Part shown: positions 23,270-34,154 of the stretch, in pieces
How positions within the stretch are numbered: the stretch's first letter is position 1
Layout: each line of letters opens with the position of its first letter
NCBI GenBank assembly: GCA_037127315.1
Contig: JBBBDQ010001279.1
Span: forward strand, 1,151,501-1,215,500
Direction: 5' to 3'
Length of the DNA: 64,000 nucleotides
Origin: Ascarosepion bandense
Taxonomy: Eukaryota; Mollusca; Cephalopoda; Sepiida; Sepiidae
Program-made: the position numbers and the translations under genes
The notes under the pieces: generated by a model
The model's input: only the letters and a program-made list of their open reading frames with translations
The model's database searches: none
Told to the model about the DNA's origin: nothing

Positions 23270-23697
23270 CTTAGGTCTTCTATGTATGATATTTTTTCAG
23301 GACGATTGCAATCTTGGTTCTCCACAATTTCCTGACCTTTGTAGCTATTAAGAAATTTTGTCTTTTTGTTCTCCTAAACCTTGTTCCATCAGCCATTACC
23401 TCAAGCTCCCCAAGTATGTCTCTTGCCTTAAATCTGACCTATAAGTATCAAACTTTTCAAGCCATCCGTTTTCATATGCCCCAGATATTTCAACTGCCTC
23501 TTCCTGGTGTTAAATATAACTTTTCTTTTTGGTATTTTCTACAACTTCATCATTGCTCACATGTTCAGTCCATGGTATTCTTATTATATTTCTATAGAAT
23601 CACATTTCTGTTGCTTCAAGTCTCCTCTTCATTTGTGAGGATATTTTCCAGTATTCACTGCCATATAGGGGGACTGATATGACATAACAGTTCAGTT
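23270..23697 (-). mobile_element. RTE-like LINE 3' end, first part
   Basis: Minus-strand LINE tail and RT C-terminal relic, as in 6605-7150: GTAGCTATTAAGAAATTTTG, CACATGTTCAGTCCATGG, then YGSEYWKISSQMK-like coding. It is interrupted by SINE A at 23698 and continues at 23978. Confidence 0.72.
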
Positions 23698-23977
23698 TTG
23701 TGGGGCATTGGATATCGGCTTGGAACGAGAAATCGGGGAGCCGAGTTCGAATTCCAGCCAAATTCATTGCATTCACTTACGCGCAAATACCCTTGGGAAA
23801 GGTATTAATCCGTCTATTCCTTCCAGTTATGGGTTAAATAACAGGACAGATTGGGTTCTATAGCCTTGGTCAGCAACCAGTCTACTGCAGAAAGCAATGG
23901 CAACCTACTGCGGGATAATCTTCTTTCGAGACATGATCGCCCAAGCGTGTATCACGTATGGCACTTAACTGACTGAC
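23698..23977 (+). mobile_element. tRNA-derived SINE A, near full length
   Basis: Box A-like GTGGGGCATTGGATA and box B GAGTTCGAATTCC are clear. The body runs through CACTTACGCGCAAATACCC and CAACCTACTGCGGGATAA to GCACTTAACTGACTGAC. It is inserted into the RTE-like LINE. Confidence 0.9.
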
Positions 23978-24215
23978 TTCTTTCTTTGTTTCTGTTGCTT
24001 CAAGTCTCCTCTTCATCTGTGAGGAGATTGTCCAGTATTCACTGCCATATAGGAGGACTGATATTACATAACAGTTCAGTGCTCCATTCTTTGTTTCTGT
24101 CGCTTCAAGTCTCTTCTTCATCTGTGAAGAGATTGTCCAGCATTCACTGCCATATAGGAAGAATATTACGTAGCAGTTCTTTTCTCTTTTCTTTGTTTCT
24201 AACGAAATTTTCCTG
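23978..24215 (-). mobile_element. RTE-like LINE, second part, with repeated RT C-terminal segment
   Basis: The minus strand encodes YGSEYWTISSQMKRRLEATE and then a second YGSECWTISSQMKKRLEATE about 34 residues away. With the copy before the SINE this makes three diverged units of about 100 bases. Confidence 0.75.
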
Positions 24216-24395
24216 TTAATACTTAATAAAGTTATCTTTTGCTTTTTCAAAGCACCTTCATTTATTCAGTATGACATTTCACAAACAATTTTCTTAAGTA
24301 AGGTGCCAAAATCAAAAACCATATTTTTTTTGCATGACTAGCTGTTCTTGGGAGTAAAATAAAAATCAACAACTTTGAACCAGTATTGCTGACAT

Positions 24396-24697
24396 GGGGG
24401 TGGGGGGTGCACTGGATACCAGCTTGGAATAAGAAGTTGGAAATTCAAGTTTGAATTCCAGTCAAATTCATTTCATTCACTTATATGCAAATACCCTTGA
24501 GAAAGGTATTAATCTTTTCTTCTTCCATCTATGGGCTGAATATCAGACAGATTGAGTTCTATATATGGTTGGCAACCTGTCTACCACAGAAAGAAATGCC
24601 AACCTACTGCAGGAAAATCTTCTGCCTAGTCAGTCATGTCCCAAAAGAGACATGATCGCCCAAGCAGGTATCACGTATGGCAGTTAACTGACTGAGT
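24396..24697 (+). mobile_element. tRNA-derived SINE A
   Basis: GGGGTGCACTGGATACCAGC, AAGTTTGAATTCC (box B-like) and the full body to GCAGTTAACTGACTGA. More diverged than the copy at 23698. Confidence 0.85.
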
Positions 24698-24829
24698 GCT
24701 GACATCACATCGTGGTGTAACGGCTCAGAAAGAGAAATGTTCATTACATTCACTTGCATGCAAATACCTATGAAAAGATTATAAATCCATCTATTCTCCA
24801 AGCTAATTTTAAAGACCAAGACAGACTGG
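24698..24829 (+). mobile_element. SINE A, 5' half (interrupted)
   Basis: Starts directly after the previous SINE: ATCGTGGTGTAACGG, then CACTTGCATGCAAATACC. Box B is lost. It resumes at 24950 after a LINE piece. Confidence 0.6.
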
Positions 24830-24949
24830 AGAGTTCATCCAAAGAATTATTATCAAAATAATTATAGAAAAGGCACAGGGAATCTACATTATGGCGATGT
24901 GAAAATAACTGAAGCTGAGATGCCAGGTCAGGACCAATAATATAACTGG
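24830..24949 (-). mobile_element. Jockey-like LINE fragment inside SINE A
   Basis: The minus strand reads DLASQLQLFSHRHNVDSLCL and FYNYFDNNSLDELSSL, the same stretch as DRLQPLSHRRDVASLCLFYK in the LINE at 10428-11545. It is a short internal piece without a LINE tail. Confidence 0.7.
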
Positions 24950-25080
24950 TAGCCACTCTACCGCAGTCTTACTAAAGAAATGGCAACTAACCATGAGAAA
25001 ATTTTTTGCTTAGTCAGTCATGAAAGAGATATGATTGCCCAAGCATGTATTGCATATAGCATTTATTTGACTGTGTGCTG
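24950..25080 (+). mobile_element. SINE A, 3' half
   Basis: TGGTAGCCACTCTACCGCAG, CTTAGTCAGTCATG and GATTGCCCAAGCATGTATTG complete the SINE begun at 24698. Confidence 0.65.
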
Positions 25081-25339
25081 ACATTGCTATAAATAAGAAT
25101 GAATATGCTTACTACACAAAAATAATCTTTTAGGTCATAAATGACAGAAAAACTAATTTGGATGGCAAATCTGACATACTTTAAAAATGAGAAGCTATTG
25201 TGTAAGATAGTAACCTCCTCATCTTCATCGAGAGTAAGGGCTATTGCCAGTCCTTACTGTGGGTCCGTTTTGTTTTCTTACAAAAAGATTTTTGCATTTT
25301 AGCCATTAATTAAAGTACCTAAAACAAAGCTGTTTATAT

Positions 25340-25550
25340 TTTTGACTAGCAATATAGCCCGGCATTGCTCGGGTGTAATGAAAGCTTTAAAACTAATCCA
25401 TGGTCCTGGAGGTCAGACTCAGCCTAAAGAATATTTGTGTGAAGTTTGGTGAGAATCGGATAAAAATTGTGGATTTGTATAAAGGACATACAGACAGATA
25501 AACAGACATACACAAACATCTTGCCTTTTATATATATATATATATATAAA
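25340..25550 (+). mobile_element. Retroelement 3' tail with CCCGGCATTGCTCGGG
   Basis: TAGCAATATAGCCCGGCATT.., then GTGAAGTTTGGTGAGAATCG and CATACAGACAGATAAACAGA before (TA)n. This is the style of widespread invertebrate LINE/SINE tails. A diverged second unit follows to about 25860 (AAAATCGGTTCAGCCATTTC). Confidence 0.55.
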
Positions 25551-25977
25551 AATCAATTTTCTGCACTATTGTAAGAACTGCAACCTTGAAACTTCTGAAC
25601 ACCGTTTCTTATGTCTTTGTCTATGAGTGTATCGAATTTGATTAAAATTGGACAACTCCTTCTATAACCCGATGTTTTTGATTATCAATATTTATCGGGT
25701 GTACCTCGACACAAACCCTAGCTAAGAACACTCGCAGACGCTTATAGTACAACTGTGTAAATTTTCAAGAAAATCGGTTCAGCCATTTCAGAGTCTATAG
25801 GTACCAGACACACATATACAAAGTTCCATTTATAAATAAGTTTAGATTTAGATTGATTGACTGATTCATTCTTTACAGACCTTTTTCGACCTTTTGCAGA
25901 TTATTTAAAGGCAAAAAATAGATTGTAAGAATTTTTTTGTGTGGGGAAAGTAATGGTGATTTATTGATACAAGTCTT

Positions 25978-26215
25978 ATTAACCCATAAAAAAAAGCTAT
26001 AAAGAGAAGAGGTGGATTCATACCTTTCCTCAGGGCATTTGCATATAGGCGAAGATAACAAACCCAACTGAAATTAGAACTCGGCTGTCTTATTAACATT
26101 TTTGAGCCATTATCTATTACACCACCTGCACATCCAAGCTTACAGCATCTGGTATTCACATGTGGTACTTGACACTGCTAAATTTCAGTAATCATGTCGA
26201 GCTCTCTACAATACC
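25978..26215 (-). mobile_element. 5S rRNA-like segment joined to SINE A
   Basis: On the minus strand a decayed 5S part (26215-26128, including CCAGATGCTGTAAGCTTGGA) precedes GTGCAGGTGGTGTAATAGAT and a SINE A body ending near TAACCCATAAA (plus strand). Third locus with this order. Confidence 0.62.
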
Positions 26216-26427
26216 CTCGTATCACCTATATTTTATAGAAAGTTCGAGAAGAAAAATTAAAAAAATAAATCAAACCATCTTTTTGTAACCAAACTTTTCA
26301 TTGGTTCGTTCTGCATCAGCAGCAGCATTTTGCCTCTCTTTCAAAAAAGCGGGAATCTTCCCGCTCTTGAAGCTCCAGTTGGAAAGTTTCCTTTGAAGAC
26401 ACAAGACCTATTGTTTCCAGCTCACTT

Positions 26428-26528
26428 ATCTTTTAAGGCACATATATATTTTCGCCTACTCGTTAAAAAGAAAACCACTTTTCTTTTAAGGCATATATAT
26501 TTTCGCCTACTTGTAAAAAAGAAAATAA
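26428..26528 (+). repeat. Direct duplication, about 50 bp
   Basis: CTTTTAAGGCA..ATATATTTTCGCCTACT occurs twice with small differences. Confidence 0.8.
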
Positions 26529-26529
26529 G

Positions 26530-27141
26530 CCGGATTCATTATTTTTTTACCTGCCTGAGAAACTAAATTAAATATTCAAACTGTGCAATAACAACCTTTT
26601 GCATCCAATATTTTTCTCCTGGTAAATAATTATATTACTTCAACTTATCGACTTAAACGCAAGTATTTTTTAACATTCTTTCACACACACCTTGCTTGCT
26701 GTTTATTCTTCCAACTCATCATTTTGTACTATTTCAATTATTTGGACATACAGACTATTTTCCAACTCATCACTTGAAACTGGAACAAATTACAAACTAT
26801 TTTACCAACTCATCATCTTTGAACTGTTTAAATTATTTTCTTAAACACATACAAAAGTGTTTCATACATCTCCAGTTAATTATTAAAAGGGTATAAATAA
26901 GTTATCTCCCTTTAACCGATTATTGTTATAATTAAAATTTTGTCTACTCTCGTCTTGTTTGTTCACTTTTTGGTACACATTGAATTGAGAAGCTAACATT
27001 ATTACATAACAAATAAAAAAAAGTAGTTAGGCTGCTACAATCATATGAAAACCTGTGTTTGAACAGAAGCCTATTTATAGTTATGAATATTAGCCATATT
27101 GTCACCAAATGAAGGTGGAAATTTTGTTGAAAGACTTATTT

Positions 27142-27181
<40 letters not shown>

Positions 27182-27900
27182 AGTTTCTCTGATTTTCAAC
27201 TAGATAGAAATCTAATATTTAGCATCTATCAATAAATTTTATCAAGGAACAGCTGTGAATTTTCACACATTTTCTGAGAGGATCATCTGTGGCCATTGGT
27301 TGATTAGAGATGGAATGACCCATATATATATTATCACCTGTAAGATCCAAATTATAATACTACTGACAAATTAGCATGTCCCTTAAAGAACTGTGTTCCT
27401 GATCAAACCAAATTCATAAATAATTATATTGGATATACTACAATATAATTAACAAGAATACTCATGTTACATCCTTCTGACCATAGCTCTATTAGATCTC
27501 CTTTAAATACACAGCTAAACTTAAACTCCATACACAACATACTCAATAATAATACAAATAGATTAGCATCATCCACATGTAAACGTGTACAACTCAAGTT
27601 GATAAAACACAAGAAAATTATATTATCATTTTCTATAAAGAATTTATAAACTGATAACCTGCAGGTTACACTACCATGCCTTTTCGGATTCATCAGTTCA
27701 AACAAGTCACCCGACAAAACCAAGAAGGTCAAAACAAATTGTTGGTCAAAACCATGGTAACATAACCAGCTGATCTTCCCTACCTAAATATCTAAAATCT
27801 CTACATGTTGACTCTTCATCTCCCTTCAAACATGTATTGAGCACTTTCTAATATAACTTTACTGGTCTAAGTTAATTTAAATCTGACTTATAACGACTTT
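26530..27900. other. No recognised gene
   Basis: Holds three spaced CCAACTCATCA motifs (26709-26812) and an A run of about 36 bases (27145-27176). At 27674-27715 the minus strand has CTGATGAATCCGAAAAGG, another hammerhead-like string without a proper stem II. I see no coding exon. Confidence 0.4.
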
Positions 27901-27907
27901 TATACAT

Positions 27908-28029
27908 ATATAACAGTTATATCACATTGAATACACCTGTTCCCGCTCGATCACCGAAGTTAAGCAATGTTGAGCCTGGTTAGGACTTAAATGGGTGACC
28001 GCTTAGGAATACCAGGTGCTGTAAGCATT
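27908..28029 (+). repeat. 5S rRNA-like sequence, near full length
   Basis: About 120 bases with the expected 5S blocks: ATCACATTGAATACACCTGT, TCGATCACCGAAGTTAAGCA, GAGCCTGGTTAGGACTTAAA, TGGGTGACCGC and GGAATACCAGGTGCTGTAAG. The first 15 or so bases are altered. It leads into a SINE A head 20 bases downstream, so I read it as part of a chimeric SINE rather than a functional 5S gene. Confidence 0.78.
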
Positions 28030-28190
28030 TAGTGATGGATGCGTGTTGTGGTGCGGTGGATGGAAGGGGAAAATCGGTGAGCCTAGATCCAATTCCAGTT
28101 GAACACTCCGCATTCACTTGCACACTGGTACACTTGGGAAAGGTATTAATCCATCCCCTCCCTCCAGTTATGGGTTAAATAACTGAGGTC
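28030..28190 (+). mobile_element. tRNA-derived SINE A, 5' part, downstream of 5S
   Basis: GTTGTGGTGCGGTGGATGG (box A), AGATCCAATTCC (box B), CATTCACTTGCACACTGG and CCAGTTATGGGTTAA. Truncated after about 160 bases. Confidence 0.75.
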
Positions 28191-28499
28191 TGCTGTTCAT
28201 GTGATCTGTGGCAAACTTCTGCACTGATTGTTTATCAACAGCTCCAAAAAGTATGGATGGTGCTACACAAGCATTCACTACTTTAAACAATTCTTTGTGT
28301 GGCAGTCTAACTGAGTTAGACACTCATACGTCAAAATTGATGGGAGAGTCAATAATAATAATTTATATATATATATATGAATGAGAGAATGGCAGACCTG
28401 TAAAGATGGAGAGGATAATCTAAAAAGATTTTATCCAATTAATATAAATTATTAATTAGATAAAGACAGAGAGCTTGATGGATATTATCCAGAGCATTA

Positions 28500-28718
28500 T
28501 AAAATATTTAGAGGAGAAAGTCAACACAACGATAATTGGTTATAAATAAAGATTTATTTCAACAATAAATATTAAATTGTCTCATTCAGACAATTATAAA
28601 AAATAAATTAGTGAATTTATTTTTCAATGGTCTGAATGAGACGATGTAATATTCATTGTTGAAATAAATCTTGATTTATAACCATTTTATTATGTGTTGA
28701 GTTTCCCCTCAATATTTT
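28500..28718. repeat. Foldback element, about 219 bp
   Basis: Arms of about 90 bases: GTCAACACAACGAT..GGTTATAAATAAAG..GTCTCATTCAGAC pairs imperfectly with GTCTGAATGAGAC..TTTATAACC..GTGTTGAG. The spacer is AT-rich. No ORF. Confidence 0.85.
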
Positions 28719-29039
28719 ATTTTTATATATACATATATGTGAGTAAGCATCTGTTATTTTTTTGTTTGGTGTCAGGGGTAAAAATATAATTATCATCTAC
28801 TGGCTTGGATTTTGAAGAGTCCTTAATAAAGAGGGTGAACCTTTATATAGGGAAAAATCACCATTAGCCTGGTGTGGTTTTATACAACTCAGTCATAATG
28901 ATCATTCCCAGCAAAGCAAGGTTCAAATACCCTTATTACTGCTTGATTTTTTTTTTGTGTGTGTGTCAATGAACCCTTTAAGGGTTATTTTATAAGTTAT
29001 ATCAAGAAAATTACTAGGCATTCAATTTAAACCTCACTT

Positions 29040-29480
29040 CTATGTGGCGTGTCCCTTCAGGATTTAGGCAATCATGGTCTTTCACATCTCTTTATCCCTT
29101 AGCGCCTAACATGCTTTTTCCTGTTATCGCTTCTAAACCCATCCTGCTATCCATTTGCTCAAGCCTATGTGTTGCTTTCCTCTGTCTCACTTTCTATCTG
29201 ACCTGTGAGTACCAGATTCTCCAATCCCTCTTTAAATGTCCCAATAACTTCAACTGTTTTTTTTCTGATGTCAAGTATTAGTTTTCTTTTCATTTCCATT
29301 CTCTCCAAAACCTTGTCAGTGCTCACAAGTTTTGTCCATGGTATCCTCAGCAACCTTCTGTAGAACCACATTTTGGTTGCTTCAAGTCTTCCCTTTATCT
29401 TTGGTGAGATTGCACAGCATTCACTTCCATATTGAAGGGCATACATCACATAACAATCCAGTACACTTTTCTTTTAAACC
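29040..29480 (-). mobile_element. RTE-like LINE 3' end
   Basis: The minus strand encodes YGSECCAISPKIKGRLEATK, MWFYRRLLRIPWTKLVS, VLERMEMKRKLILDIRKK and a weak GLENLVLTGQIE. That order fits the C-terminal part of RTE-type endonuclease/RT proteins. One copy of the YGSEC segment only. Confidence 0.75.
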
Positions 29481-29499
29481 ACCAAAAAAACCTAATCGA

Positions 29500-29625
29500 A
29501 ATAACGTGTTCGGTTCAAAATTACAATCACCTAAAGAAGCCCGAAGAATAGAATAGGCAAAACATTGTGAATATGGCAATAAAGATGAGGACAACAGTCC
29601 AAACAATGTAAATAATATCTATTGG
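29500..29625 (+). mobile_element. SINE B tail fragment
   Basis: TCACCTAAAGAAGCCCGAAG, GGCAATAAAGATGAGGACAA and AACAATGTAAATAATATCT match the SINE B tail. Confidence 0.6.
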
Positions 29626-29734
29626 GTACCTTTAAAAAAAAATCATAATGAGGTAACAATATTATGAATTTTATTATTAACTAGCAGGAAATACCTGACA
29701 TTGCCTGGGATTGGAAGAGTGTAAGTCTACTTTT

Positions 29735-30060
29735 AACTTTTTTTATATACCTCACATCTGCAGACATTAAATTTGGGAGATAACTCTTGAATTTTTTGAA
29801 AGAGTTATTCTCCATGTAAAGGTTAGTGTGTTGAACATTTTAAATAAAAAAAAAATACTTGAAAATAAGAAATTAAAACAAACTTTAAACTTAAGGTCAC
29901 GTGCAATTTATTTTTCTTTGTTGTGTAGAATAATAAATCTGCAAGTTGTGTATAAGTTTTGAAACAAATTTGATGAAAAATCTGGAAGTGTATGTTAATA
30001 GAAATCAGTGAGAATACACACACACATTTTCAGTTTTATTTATATAGGTTGCACATTTTA
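29735..30060 (+). repeat. Interspersed repeat, family E
   Basis: Opposite-orientation partner of 1600-1935; both carry the GAAAGAGTTATTCTCCATGT block. It is preceded by CTAGCAGGAAATACCTGACA, possibly the true end of the element. Confidence 0.65.
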
Positions 30061-30364
30061 ACTTGTCTTTTCAATACAAGTTATTGTAATAATTATTATT
30101 ACTCATGTTATACAATATTACTCAGTTCAAAGGCAATGAATTAATAAATGGGAACGTTTTCAGAATTTGTGTAACGATACAGCCTCTGATACACAGAACA
30201 ATTAAAAAAATAATGTAGCTTTAATTTGAAACATCCTTTTAATGCAAACATTGCTCTGCAAGAAAAGGTTAACCATTTTTTTGTTTGTTTTAAGGATGGA
30301 ATTGAAAACTGATATCATACTAAAGGCATTTCCATTCAAGCAATAGTAGCCCCAAGAGGTTATT

Positions 30365-30760
30365 TTCTTTAAATCATTTCACATCAAGTAAGGTGAGAAT
30401 ACCAGTAATACACAGGGGGTTACAGGCAGTGAAAGTGAAAGAGAAAACTGAGAATATGGAGGACTGAGAACAAGACAAAAGATGAATGCGGTTCAAGATG
30501 AATGTGGTTCAAGATGAATGCAGTTAATACTGAATTTAAACATTTGAAGATTGTAGTTATCAGGGAAACAAAGAAACAAAAAGGAGTTCCATAGGTGGGA
30601 AATACGTAAAAAAAAAAACTGATAGCGTAGAAGTGGTGGTTGGATCTAGCTAGTTCAACAGTAAGACCTAGTTGCCAATCTAGTAACATGTATTCAGAGC
30701 ACCAGGGAAAAATTCAGAGCATTTACCATGAAAATGTTTGTAGAAAAGACAGAGGGAAGT
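30365..30760 (-). mobile_element. Jockey-like LINE 3' fragment
   Basis: Minus strand: a HHFYAISFFFYVFPTYGTPF-like relic of the SRASRLWNSLP region, with LINE tail sequence at low coordinates (ATTTCACATCAAGTAAGG). Badly frameshifted. Confidence 0.6.
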
Positions 30761-30764
30761 CATA

Positions 30765-30920
30765 TCATATCCAAGAAGACAGAAGGTTGCATTTAAACTT
30801 CTGAAGATAGTTATGAGGAAAGCAATAATTGAAGGAGTTCCACGGGTGAGAAGGAAGAGAAAAAAACCTGTTAGAGAAGAAATGATGGCTGCAGTATACT
30901 TTCCAATATTGATCTTCACA
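30765..30920 (-). mobile_element. Second Jockey-like LINE piece
   Basis: GTTGCATTTAAACTTCTGAA and GAAGGAGTTCCACGGGTGAG are the reverse complement of the LWNSLP..QKFKC end of the LINE ORF, repeated here next to the copy at 30365. Confidence 0.55.
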
Positions 30921-31084
30921 TATAAACAAACACTTGCATATTATATTCCAACTATTATTTGTAGCAACATAAGCTACTACAGTGAAAAAGAAAAAATGCA
31001 GCAGAATGATTTTTTTTGGTTTCAAACATTAATGGGCAAACTTGCATCTTTGTACAAAACAAAAAAAATAGTGTCAAAAAGGGC

Positions 31085-31850
31085 GGATTTTTCATTGATG
31101 CTACTATTATTTTAACTACCTCCATTCCTCGTTAAAGTTTGTTTTAAAAAGTGATGATTAAATTTCTAATAAAACCTAAATATAATTGTTGTAGAGTGGC
31201 TGACACCCCTGCAGCACTCATAATGATGAAATGGCTCATGTCCTGAAATGGTCTATTTAAGTAAAGAATAGTCACATTTGAGGTTTAATATTCAAGTGTC
31301 ATTCGAGTAATATTCGGACTGATTACTTCAGTGATTATTACAATCTAAAACCCTCCTCTCTGCATTGTAATTTCTGTCTTGTCTGTTATTGTAACTATTG
31401 TACTATTCTGTATATCTGTTTAGCACTGGATGTTGTGCTGAATAATACCACAGCATACTTTCTGTGTACTGTATCCACCTCAGTGATACAACAATGATGA
31501 AAGTAAATTTATACATTTACTTTGTTCTTGAGAACTGGCAACAAAAATAAGATTTCTTATTTCTTTATAAATTGGTAAATTATAAAGTATTGCATTGTAT
31601 AAGTTTTTAGAATGATGTCGATATAAAATTATTTTTGTAAATTTAATAAATAATGTTTAATATTTTTGTTGAAAATTCTCTTGGACAAAAAAGTATAAAT
31701 TCACTTTCAGGAAACATCATCATCTTTTAAAACAATAAATATTAACAAGGAGCAAAGGTAGTTAAAATAATAGTGGTGTCAAGGGGAAAAACAATTCTTT
31801 TGAATGGGCATGAAAGTCCAAGTTTACCAATTAATGTCAATAAAATATTT
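31085..31850. repeat. Old repeat, family F, copy 2
   Basis: Collinear with 10020-10427 plus 11546-11830. It lacks the LINE but carries its own insert of about 300 bases (31195-31500), which includes an ATGATGAAATGGCTCATG hairpin. Confidence 0.6.
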
Positions 31851-32284
31851 CTTAAATTAGCGAATAAGCACTTTGCTGGTGACAAACTGCCAAGTTACTT
31901 GTTCAACAAGAACAATATAAAAAGTCAGTTACAGCTGCACAAGTAACATTTCCAAAACAGCAGGCACAACATTTGAATGCAGTAAAAGAATTGCCAATAA
32001 TAATAGAACCTGCAATTATCAGAATACAGAATACTGCCCACTCTCAAGCAATCACCTTAAGAATCTGATATAGGAAAAAAATATTAAAAATTGCTTCACC
32101 TAATTTAAGAAGATCAAAGAGGGAAATATGTATCATGGGCAAAGAAAAATTTTACATTGGGGCTTTTATGAAGAAGTAAAAAAGAAGCTATTAAAATCAC
32201 AGGTGAATATATAAACAATTAAAAGTACAGAAATGTCAATACTGTCTACATACTATTAGCAGAGGAAAGAAGTTTAGCCCCTTT

Positions 32285-32690
32285 TTAATCTTTTCACCCT
32301 AATCAAGTCAATAAAGTCACTAAGACAAAAAAAGAGTTACTGAATGTTAGAGAATATGAGGAAAAAAACATTAAAGAGAGAAAACAAGGGCAAGAATTAA
32401 GACAGAAAATAACTGACATTGCATTTCAATTTTCAAAGATAAAATTTGGTAAAAGCAAGAAAAGAGTCCTACAAGAAAGAAGTGCGGTAGAAGAAACTGT
32501 TAGCATAGAACTTACTAGCCATTTCGAATGTAAAATGATTAAATGTGAGAGTTTGAATGCTGAAGGTGTGTTTGGTGGTAAGTGTAATAGATGTAACTTT
32601 TGAATGGGCAAAGAACAGGCAACTTTCAAGGCATGGATGATGATGGAATGTTGAATAGGAGGCAAGAGCTTATGTCCATCTGCAGTCATA
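32285..32690 (-). mobile_element. Jockey-like LINE 3' fragment
   Basis: TTTTCACCCTAATCAAGTCA on the plus strand is the LINE tail in reverse. The ORF-end relic (TGACATTGCATTTCAATTTT) follows at 32413. Confidence 0.6.
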
Positions 32691-32971
32691 AGAATAGATG
32701 TGACAAAGAATGCATCTGTGAAATAAATTTAAAGCCACCACCCACCTCAATTCCTTGATACATATCTGGGTTCCCTGAATAGTACATCACATGTGCTAAT
32801 GATCTGCCCATGCAGAATATGGTCTCTTTTCCAGCCACCTCTGCTTACTCCACTCCAAAGTATATACTATGGCCATCTAATTAAAGAATCAAGTGTCTTT
32901 TTCAAACACCTGATCATTGCAGGACAAATAAACAGTGCATATACATGAAACTAACACACAGAAAACATTGC

Positions 32972-33000
32972 ACATATATATATATATATATATATATATT
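32972..33000. repeat. (TA)n microsatellite
   Basis: TA dinucleotides over about 29 bases. Confidence 0.9.
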
Positions 33001-33001
33001 A

Positions 33002-33260
33002 TTAATATATAATGCAATAATGGATAGAGCTCAGATTGAGGAATTGGAGAGCAAAGTTCAAATTCCAGTGGAGTTCACTACATTCGCTTATGTGCTAATA
33101 GCCTTTGGAAAGTAATCCATCTCTGCTCACCCACTAGGTTATGGGTAAATAGCAAGACAGCTGGGCTCTGATAGCCTTAAGTGACAACCAGTCTAGGAGA
33201 AGGACAACTTTAAATTCAGAACTTCCAACTGTGTTAACCCTGATTTGGTCAAGCATGGTA
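33002..33260 (+). mobile_element. tRNA-derived SINE A, diverged
   Basis: GCAATAATGGATAGAGCTCA, AAAGTTCAAATTCC (box B), CATTCGCTTATGTGC, GGTTATGGGTAAATAGCAAG and GACAACCAGTCTA are in family order. Confidence 0.7.
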
Positions 33261-33424
33261 AATACAGCTACACCCCAAAAGATATAGTCATTCAGGGAGG
33301 GGTTCCTCCAACGAATGAGAAGGCCATGGATCAGGATCCAATGAGCTTACATCCTTATTACCTTTTAATATATGTGTTAAAGATCAAATAAGGATCTGAA
33401 TCTGACAGGACGATAAGATAAAGA

Positions 33425-33700
33425 ATGAAAAAATGTTTATCAATCTAACATGTTTCAGTTTTATAAAAACTTTATCAGAGACCAGAATATGGAGATAAAA
33501 AAATAGAAAGAACTATATAACAAGATAAAGAACAAACAGGAAACATTTATCAATCTAACATGTTTCAGTTTTATTAAAGCTTCAGAGACTGAAATATGGA
33601 GAAATAAAAGAAAGAAATATATAGGGGATAAAGACCAAATAGGAAACATTTATTTATGAAAGTAACATGTCCCATTGTTATTAAGCCTTTATCAAAGATT
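33425..33700. repeat. Tandem repeat, three diverged units of about 115 bp
   Basis: Each unit carries CAATCTAACATGTTTCAGTT-like text, a TTTATCAGAG-like hairpin end and an AAAGAACAAACAGGAAACAT-like linker. The hairpins read CTGATAAAG..GAAACATG on the minus strand. Confidence 0.8.
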
Positions 33701-33703
33701 GAA

Positions 33704-33743
<40 letters not shown>
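33704..33743. repeat. (TA)n microsatellite
   Basis: TA dinucleotides over about 40 bases. Confidence 0.95.
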
Positions 33744-33747
<4 letters not shown>

Positions 33748-34092
33748 GTGTATTTGGGTAGCAGTTCCTCTTTTATACAAGTTTCATTAAAAACATCTAT
33801 GGTAAAGTTTTTTTTTGTTTTTTTTAATAATCATGTCGCCCCAAGCAAAGTAGGTGAACAATAAATGATAACATTTATTTTGAGATTACATATACAATTA
33901 TATTTACTAATACAATTATTGACAATCAACTTTTATTGTACACAATAATAACGATGCCATAAGGAGCACTATTGTAATAATATAACCAATACACAAACTT
34001 ATTCCACCTCCTGTCCACCTACTTTTGGACCAAATGGGTTAACAGTCAACTATTTATTATATGTGTATATATATATATATATATATTGTCAA

Positions 34093-34134
34093 CGCAGACA
34101 GATCTGTTTCGCTGTATCACAGCTCATCAGTATG
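34093..34134 (-). ncRNA. Hammerhead ribozyme motif, type I, copy 1
   Basis: Self-cleaving RNA fold seen directly on the minus strand: CTGATGA core at 34130-34124, stem II GCTGT/ACAGC with a GAT loop (34123-34111), GAAA at 34110-34107, stem III as the palindrome ACAGATCTGT, then cleavage-site C at 34097 (GTC triplet). Stem I CATA/TGCG has one wobble and one mismatch; copy 2 differs at these positions in a way that implies an ancestral CGTA/TGCG pairing. All conserved core bases of the hammerhead consensus are present. Whether it cleaves is untested. Confidence 0.85.
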
Positions 34135-34154
34135 ATTAGACTCCGATTGCTTTT

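Noticed and set aside
27424..27732. 102-aa minus-strand ORF
   Set aside because: No motif recognised. It includes a CTGATGAATCCGAAAAGG string, but there is no room for stem II, so it was not called a ribozyme.
27908..28029. Functional 5S rRNA gene
   Set aside because: The 5' end is altered, there is no T-run terminator right after it, and a SINE head follows as at three other loci.
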